This document shows, piece by piece, positions 57,109 to 64,000 of a DNA stretch of 64,000 nt. Position 1 is the first letter of the stretch; the number at the start of each line of letters is the position of its first letter. The position numbers and the translations under genes were made by a program. The notes beneath the pieces were generated by a model that searched no databases, was not told where the DNA came from, and saw only the letters and a program-made list of their open reading frames with translations. This stretch comes from Turbatrix aceti (Eukaryota; Nematoda; Chromadorea; Rhabditida; Panagrolaimidae): positions 372,001-436,000 of the forward strand of contig OZ017768.1 of assembly GCA_963969345.1 (NCBI GenBank), in the 5' to 3' direction.

Positions 57109-57429
57109 ATGTATGACGCTGATTTGGAATCTCTAGTCAAAAACTGGCCGAAAGTTGAGGCCCCGGGCAAGCGTTGTCCAATTTATAAATATTTTTTTCA
57201 CCGAAACGCGGCATTTGGTGTCAAGATTTTCTGCTCCACTATGACAAGAATTACTTGTCGACAAAAAAAATTAGTTATAATTCGTTATGTATTTATTTCT
57301 TTATTTATTTCACTGTTGCTCACATCAGTGGTTAGTTATCAAGCTTTTAGTTTATTATTAGTAAATATTGTTTGGCGAATAAAGAATTCCGTACTTTGTT
57401 CATGCACACGGAAGTATTTATTTACATGA
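57109..57429 (+). CDS. Hypothetical 106-codon frame in the duplicated unit
   Basis: The first half is hydrophilic and protein-like (ESLVKNWPKVEAPGKRC); the second half has one or two hydrophobic segments (VFISLFISLLLTSVVSY). No family is recognised, no splice sites are needed, and there is no support for expression. It may be chance or part of a decayed element. It is repeated unchanged at 61876-62196. Confidence 0.2.
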   Translation: MYDADLESLVKNWPKVEAPGKRCPIYKYFFHRNAAFGVKIFCSTMTRITCRQKKLVIIRYVFISLFISLLLTSVVSYQAFSLLLVNIVWRIKNSVLCSCTRKYLFT

Positions 57430-59289
57430 TAATGTTTTCAATTCTTTTTAGTTCGCGTCAATTTTTTTTAATGTTCACATGCGATTATTTTCCAAATGAT
57501 CTATTATATTTGACAATATTTTAGAAACAGTTATTTAGAAAATAACACAAAATTCTTGTATGCTTTTTCTGAACAGCAACTAATCAAATTAACAATTTTT
57601 TGCGAACATCTAGGTTGTTCAGCGTCACTTCACGTTAACAGGTTTAGTTAAAAGGTCGCTTGTCAAATTAACACTATGCAAACGAAAAATGTTAATTGTC
57701 GTTCTTTTATATTAAAAACCCTTACAATTATAGTAAAAAGGACAACCAAGGATGAACGTTTTTTCAGACGCTCATCAGTCAATCTAATCTGATTGCGATT
57801 AATGTGTGAACGAGAACGGCTTGTCAAGGTTTTCTGCTAATAGTTTCCGACATTGTATCAGTGTGTGTTAGGCATAAAGTTGTTCGGTGAGGACTAAAGT
57901 GCACAAAAATGGGTAATTTAAAAAAAAAGTCGCGTCCTACTATTTTTTTTTTGCTCTCTTTCACGTTAAACTAGAAGAATGTATTTTTTTGGTTGTTAAA
58001 CCGAAGAAAAAAAATGAGGGCACTGCGAAAAAAAAATTGCGAATACGGTAGCTCATTGCAATACACCATACATCGAGATGAAAAAAGTTGGCATTGCAAA
58101 AGCATGTTGTACGATTTTGACTCAACAGAAAACGTGAAAAATCGTTTAGTTACAATAAAACAAAACACAATGTAGAAAAATGAACGAAAAGGAGATTAAC
58201 AAAGCAAATTCGCTATCGACAACTTGGCGACGACGACGCTAACTGATTGGCGACCAACGGCAAAGAGAGGCAGGTAGCTACAATTGACGGCCCCCTCTTT
58301 GACGCACAAAATGATTATGTAAATATGAGCTAGTACGAAAAAGCGTATGAAAAAGAGAAAAAAAAGAAACGATTGATTCATTCGTCCGCCAGGCCACCCT
58401 CCGAGGCGATGGACCGACGACTTTGCGGCCTTCCAGAACGCTCCTGCTAAGGACTACGACGTGGCGCAGGTAGCTACGATTGACGGCGCCCTTTTCGTGC
58501 AATCTCGATACTCATCATTGTCTCTCTAATTTTGTAATGAGTCGTTTATTACAAAATTATAAAAACTAAAAACTAAAAGTAACAAATCACAAACACAAAA
58601 AAAATTTCGAAAAAATCAATGTTATATCGGAAAATTTTGCTAATTCGGTACGATTGCTTCAATTACAAGGTTCGGTGCTAACATCGATTTTTAGTTTTTA
58701 ATAATTGCCGTGCGTTTTCAATGTAATAAATAAATTAGAAGTTTTTTTTTGTTAGCATTTTTTTCATATCTTTTACAATTATTTATTTTGTTCTTATTTA
58801 CGTTATTTACGTAATCGAAACACAAACCCCAGAATCTGTCTGGAAATAGAAATGCCGCCAGACATGCTTTCCGTGCCACACCATTTATCAGCTACCGTAA
58901 GACCTGTGATTTCTTAAAAAAGAAAGTAAATACGATACTTTTTGCTTACTCCCCCATTTTACATTAAAAAAAAACAAATGCGGGAATAACATGCCGTGAT
59001 ATAATAGATAAGGGTACAAAAGCACAGAGCATGAAAATAAAATAAGCAAGTCAAATCCAATAAAAAGACAAAAGATTACCGTATTTTGCGTTAACCGATC
59101 ACTAAACATAAAATGATCTCGGTCATTCTTAGATGATTAGGAAAATATATTTTTATATAAAAGACAAAAGGAAGTACTTGCCATAAAAGGATTATTGGTT
59201 GGTGAAATAAAATTATTTTAAGGAAATTAAATATTGAAAGTACAAATGTGCTGAAAAACACCAAAGATCCCCAGAAGGTTCAAAGGCTC

Positions 59290-59765
59290 TCAAAACGGCC
59301 CGTTCGGCCCGGTTATCTGCAGTGTTGTCGGGCAACCCGCCCCGAAACCCCATCCGACCCGGAACCGGAACCGGAACCGGAACCAAAATTCCCGGGTTTC
59401 GTGTCGGGTTACCTAAAGTTCGGGTTTCGGTTCCGGGTTTCGGGTCGGGTAACCCGAAATTCGGGTTTCGGGTCCCGACGAACCTGAAAAAAAAACGCAA
59501 AATTCAAACAAAAACGTACCAAAGTACACATTTTTTGCTTAAAAATATTGTATACATTTAAATGAAATATTGTATACAAACATTCAAATATACAAAAGAA
59601 AAGCACATTTTGTCTATTTTTTTTCACATTTTTTTCTATATCTGTTTTTCACCACAAAAAATAGATTTTTTTGTTGAATACTCGAAGTTTTTGGTTATTT
59701 TGGTTCCGGTCGGGTTTCGGGTCGGGTTTTCGACTCGGGTTACCCTAATTCAGGGTTTCGTATCC
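59290..59765. repeat. GC-rich CGGGTTTCGGGT-type repeat, split by AT-rich middle
   Basis: 59297-59485 consists of short units such as CGGAACCGGAACC and GGGTTTCGGGTCGGGTAACC in both orientations. After an AT-rich middle, 59700-59765 has more of the same units. The arrangement (GC-module ends, AT-rich core) is like the MITE at 45006, but I could not define matching termini or a target duplication. Confidence 0.55.
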
Positions 59766-61411
59766 AGTATTGAAAAAAAATATTGTAGAGCAAAAACGCG
59801 TCTCCCCATCACCAAGCGAACAAATGAATAAAAGTGCAGATAAAAAGACTGAAGTTGTTTTTCACCTCCAAGGGGAATGTACTTTTGCGTCTGTCCGTGC
59901 ACTTTTAAAGGGGGTTGTCCTCCAGTATACAGCTAAAAAAAATACATGCACTTTTACAGAGCTACAGATAAGATACAAGAGTGCGTTCCAATTTTTCCGT
60001 TCATTTTTTTCAGCAACGATAGGTGAGCTTTTTTTGTTTGTCGGCATTCATTTAAATACCCTATCCTTACCGTTGTTTTTTAAGGTTTAAATAGCAGTTC
60101 AGAAGTGCGAATCGGCGCTTGCTATTGAGTTGTTTTTGGTAGACTTCATAAATAACTTTTTTGAATGTATTCAATAAAATATAAGTTAAAATATTTTGAT
60201 TCGTTTTTACGTTTATATTATTAAACGTGTATATACACACATGCATGTATGAATATCTTAAAATTGTTGTTAGGTATTATATATAAATGTTTTTTTAAAT
60301 TGTTGATATGTGTTCATTGTTATCCAAAATCTCTCATGCATTATGACCAAAAACATTTGTTCTGTAAAAAACGATGATTTGTTTTAACATTTGTACTTTG
60401 TGTAACCAAAAAATATATTTCTTTGGTACACGTGCAGCTACCGTAATTCAGTCTAATTAAAGATGTCAACAACATGCGACGGACTCCTTAATCTTTTTCT
60501 GTTTTCTCGCAAGAGAAAATGCAATCGCACAAATGTTGTTTGCTGAAAAGACTATTCATCCCATATTAAAAAGTACCGCTTTTGCATTATATCGTCATGC
60601 TGAGTTGTTTAGATACAGTATTCCCTAAAGACAATTGATGATGATGTTATTGGTTAGGGGGTTCAACAAGAACTAGAAACATGTAGCCGTAAGTGATTAT
60701 AAAAATAAATGTTTATGATAACTCATCATCACAATCTTTTGATAATAAATTTCTACAACAACATGCAATTCGGGAAATAGCGCATTGTTATTTGTTTTAA
60801 CCAAAGAGAACGCTGATTCATCCTTATATTTGGATGACACATTTGTCAGTCATTTTGTTACGACAATCACACGTTTGATGAGTCACAGTCATGGGCATGA
60901 CGAATCTTAAAAAATGTTTTTTTTTACATTTAAAATAGTGTTTGCAATATCTGCATTTTTTTTATTCAGGCATTGTATGTAAAAATAATTTATGCAATAC
61001 AACCAAATTATTTGAAAAACATTTGAAATTTCCTGTCAAAGGTTTACATGTAAATTCAATATATGCGTGAAGTTCTGTACTCCGAAGGATGGCAGTTACG
61101 TATACAATTCGGATATGTAGGTCGATCACGTGACAGTGAAACGCGTTCATTACCGAAAAGTGATGAGTCAACCATTGAAAAATAATCATGCGGTAAGCAT
61201 TACAATAGCCGTACTTTGAAGTTTGATAAGTGCTGTAATAAAAATCTACAATGGAAATAACCTGTTCATTGTAGTGTTGTATGTATGATATGGTGCGTAC
61301 GAGTTAGAGAATAAATAAATAAATGAAAATGGAAATAACCTAAATAGGAAACCACTTGATAACATTCAACGTAAAAAAACGACTTCCAGGGTTACGGTGG
61401 TTGGAAAAAAC

Positions 61412-64000
61412 CATTTCATCGTCATCCCGGTACCGACAAGTGCAAATCTGTTAATCCGTGCTGTACATGTGTTTCTTCTCTTTTATCCCAATGGATTATG
61501 ACAAAGCACACGTGCAATAAAATTACTTATTTTAGGTCGTACGGTAGACACAGTGTTGATGCACGCATGTGCTATAAATTGGCAATTGTGTTTTGCCCCT
61601 ACGTACACACAAACTATTTACGAATATAATTTTGGAGTACAAACGGTTTTGTCAAAAATACAATTTGCCAATAATTTATAATTTTGAATAAAAATATTGC
61701 GTGCTTTATTTCTGAATATACAATACGAAATTTTTGTGCTATCAGATTTACTGTAAATTAAAAAAAAACGCAGGAATGAAGCTGCTCGACTGTTCAACCC
61801 AAATAAAAAAATCGCAAAAGTAAATAACTTAACGAAAACTAATCTGATATAGATTATTTATGATTTTAACTGATTATGTATGACGCTGATTTGGAATCTC
61901 TAGTCAAAAACTGGCCGAAAGTTGAGGCCCCGGGCAAGCGTTGTCCAATTTATAAATATTTTTTTCACCGAAACGCGGCATTTGGTGTCAAGATTTTCTG
62001 CTCCACTATGACAAGAATTACTTGTCGACAAAAAAAATTAGTTATAATTCGTTATGTATTTATTTCTTTATTTATTTCACTGTTGCTCACATCAGTGGTT
62101 AGTTATCAAGCTTTTAGTTTATTATTAGTAAATATTGTTTGGCGAATAAAGAATTCCGTACTTTGTTCATGCACACGGAAGTATTTATTTACATGATAAT
62201 GTTTTCAATTCTTTTTAGTTCGCGTCAATTTTTTTTAATGTTCACATGCGATTATTTTCCAAATGATCTATTATATTTGACAATATTTTAGAAACAGTTA
62301 TTTAGAAAATAACACAAAATTCTTGTATGCTTTTTCTGAACAGCAACTAATCAAATTAACAATTTTTTGCGAACATCTAGGTTGTTCAGCGTCACTTCAC
62401 GTTAACAGGTTTAGTTAAAAGGTCGCTTGTCAAATTAACACTATGCAAACGAAAAATGTTAATTGTCGTTCTTTTATATTAAAAACCCTTACAATTATAG
62501 TAAAAAGGACAACCAAGGATGAACGTTTTTTCAGACGCTCATCAGTCAATCTAATCTGATTGCGATTAATGTGTGAACGAGAACGGCTTGTCAAGGTTTT
62601 CTGCTAATAGTTTCCGACATTGTATCAGTGTGTGTTAGGCATAAAGTTGTTCGGTGAGGACTAAAGTGCACAAAAATGGGTAATTTAAAAAAAAAGTCGC
62701 GTCCTACTATTTTTTTTTTGCTCTCTTTCACGTTAAACTAGAAGAATGTATTTTTTTGGTTGTTAAACCGAAGAAAAAAAATGAGGGCACTGCGAAAAAA
62801 AAATTGCGAATACGGTAGCTCATTGCAATACACCATACATCGAGATGAAAAAAGTTGGCATTGCAAAAGCATGTTGTACGATTTTGACTCAACAGAAAAC
62901 GTGAAAAATCGTTTAGTTACAATAAAACAAAACACAATGTAGAAAAATGAACGAAAAGGAGATTAACAAAGCAAATTCGCTATCGACAACTTGGCGACGA
63001 CGACGCTAACTGATTGGCGACCAACGGCAAAGAGAGGCAGGTAGCTACAATTGACGGCCCCCTCTTTGACGCACAAAATGATTATGTAAATATGAGCTAG
63101 TACGAAAAAGCGTATGAAAAAGAGAAAAAAAAGAAACGATTGATTCATTCGTCCGCCAGGCCACCCTCCGAGGCGATGGACCGACGACTTTGCGGCCTTC
63201 CAGAACGCTCCTGCTAAGGACTACGACGTGGCGCAGGTAGCTACGATTGACGGCGCCCTTTTCGTGCAATCTCGATACTCATCATTGTCTCTCTAATTTT
63301 GTAATGAGTCGTTTATTACAAAATTATAAAAACTAAAAACTAAAAGTAACAAATCACAAACACAAAAAAAATTTCGAAAAAATCAATGTTATATCGGAAA
63401 ATTTTGCTAATTCGGTACGATTGCTTCAATTACAAGGTTCGGTGCTAACATCGATTTTTAGTTTTTAATAATTGCCGTGCGTTTTCAATGTAATAAATAA
63501 ATTAGAAGTTTTTTTTTGTTAGCATTTTTTTCATATCTTTTACAATTATTTATTTTGTTCTTATTTACGTTATTTACGTAATCGAAACACAAACCCCAGA
63601 ATCTGTCTGGAAATAGAAATGCCGCCAGACATGCTTTCCGTGCCACACCATTTATCAGCTACCGTAAGACCTGTGATTTCTTAAAAAAGAAAGTAAATAC
63701 GATACTTTTTGCTTACTCCCCCATTTTACATTAAAAAAAAACAAATGCGGGAATAACATGCCGTGATATAATAGATAAGGGTACAAAAGCACAGAGCATG
63801 AAAATAAAATAAGCAAGTCAAATCCAATAAAAAGACAAAAGATTACCGTATTTTGCGTTAACCGATCACTAAACATAAAATGATCTCGGTCATTCTTAGA
63901 TGATTAGGAAAATATATTTTTATATAAAAGACAAAAGGAAGTACTTGCCATAAAAGGATTATTGGTTGGTGAAATAAAATTATTTTAAGGAAATTAAATA
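61412..64000. repeat. Tandem duplication unit, copy 2 (cut by window end)
   Basis: Corresponds base for base to 56645-59233. The junction at 61411/61412 joins TTGGAAAAAAC to CATTTCATCG, without evident microhomology. If the tandem model is right, the sequence past the window should match 59234 onward. Confidence 0.88.
61876..62196 (+). CDS. Hypothetical 106-codon frame, second copy
   Basis: Identical to the frame at 57109-57429. The same doubts apply; identity reflects the recent duplication rather than selection. Confidence 0.18.
   Translation: MYDADLESLVKNWPKVEAPGKRCPIYKYFFHRNAAFGVKIFCSTMTRITCRQKKLVIIRYVFISLFISLLLTSVVSYQAFSLLLVNIVWRIKNSVLCSCTRKYLFT

Larger units (their letters stand above)
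56645..61411. repeat. Tandem duplication unit, copy 1 (4767 bp)
   Basis: Sequence from 56645 (CATTTCATCGTCATCCCGG) repeats from 61412 with a constant offset of 4767 bases, and I found no difference in the 2589 bases that can be compared. The simplest reading is a head-to-tail duplication of the whole unit 56645-61411. The unit is AT-rich and contains a 106-codon frame (57109), a repeated segment (CAGGTAGCTACAATTGACGG at 58271; the same with one change at 58467), a GC-rich repeat (59290-59765) and no recognised gene. A 106-codon frame at 59770-60090 (+) is protein-like in its first half only. Confidence 0.88.

Noticed and set aside
58196..58502. Minus-strand frames containing a repeated GAVN(C/R)SYL string
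   Set aside because: Arises from the 20-base DNA repeat at 58271 and 58467; short, interrupted, no family recognised.

Overview
The window is nematode genomic DNA, almost certainly from a rhabditid-type worm. Genes are broken by short introns with TTTTCAG/TTTTTAG acceptors. It carries an hbl-1 (hunchback-like) zinc-finger gene, two tandem serpentine (7TM) chemoreceptor genes of the Sra/Sre/Srab type, a peroxisomal alpha-methylacyl-CoA racemase, and nematode-style transposons (RTE-type LINE, Tc1-like foldback, hAT MITEs, Ty3/Gypsy LTR element). I cannot name the species.

Layout. 1-18.7 kb is a gene-free, oligo-T/oligo-A-studded upstream region leading into hbl-1 (18762-22323, +), whose 3' UTR contains a perfect lin-4 seed match and a lin-41-like let-7 complementary site, the heterochronic microRNA signature expected of hbl-1. 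A 136-bp hAT MITE follows. 24.6-26.1 kb (-) is an AMACR gene ending in the peroxisomal signal SKL. 27.08-28.59 kb is an internally deleted Gypsy element with both LTRs and a 5-bp TSD. 28.7-30.6 and 33.2-34.4 kb (-) are paralogous 7TM genes with matching exon junctions. 35.5-36.3 kb (-) is a short, diverged family III CoA-transferase-like gene that seems to have lost its catalytic segment.

The most interesting block is 37.6-53.6 kb: five minus-strand paralogues (38, 40, 42, 51 and 53 kb) of a small secreted protein family that I do not recognise (perhaps a distant CUB-like fold). They share a four-exon layout (intron phases 1,1,0), four cysteines, and a common upstream module (TATA-like box plus paired GC boxes). 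One copy is broken by a 1-nt deletion; another lost its fourth cysteine where a perfect hairpin arose in the coding sequence. The cluster has been invaded by a Tc1-like IR/DR foldback (43899-45832) with a nested hAT MITE, a nearly intact RTE LINE (46007-49108, one in-frame stop, 13-bp TSD), and a composite foldback with 428-bp palindromic arms (49.4-51.1 kb).

53983-56236 (+) encodes a PH-like domain protein with Ser-rich and poly-proline regions. From 56645 a 4767-bp unit is repeated head to tail; the second copy starts at 61412 and is cut off by the window end.

Exon boundaries, TIRs and TSDs were read directly from the sequence. Family names come from recognition of motifs; no database search was possible.
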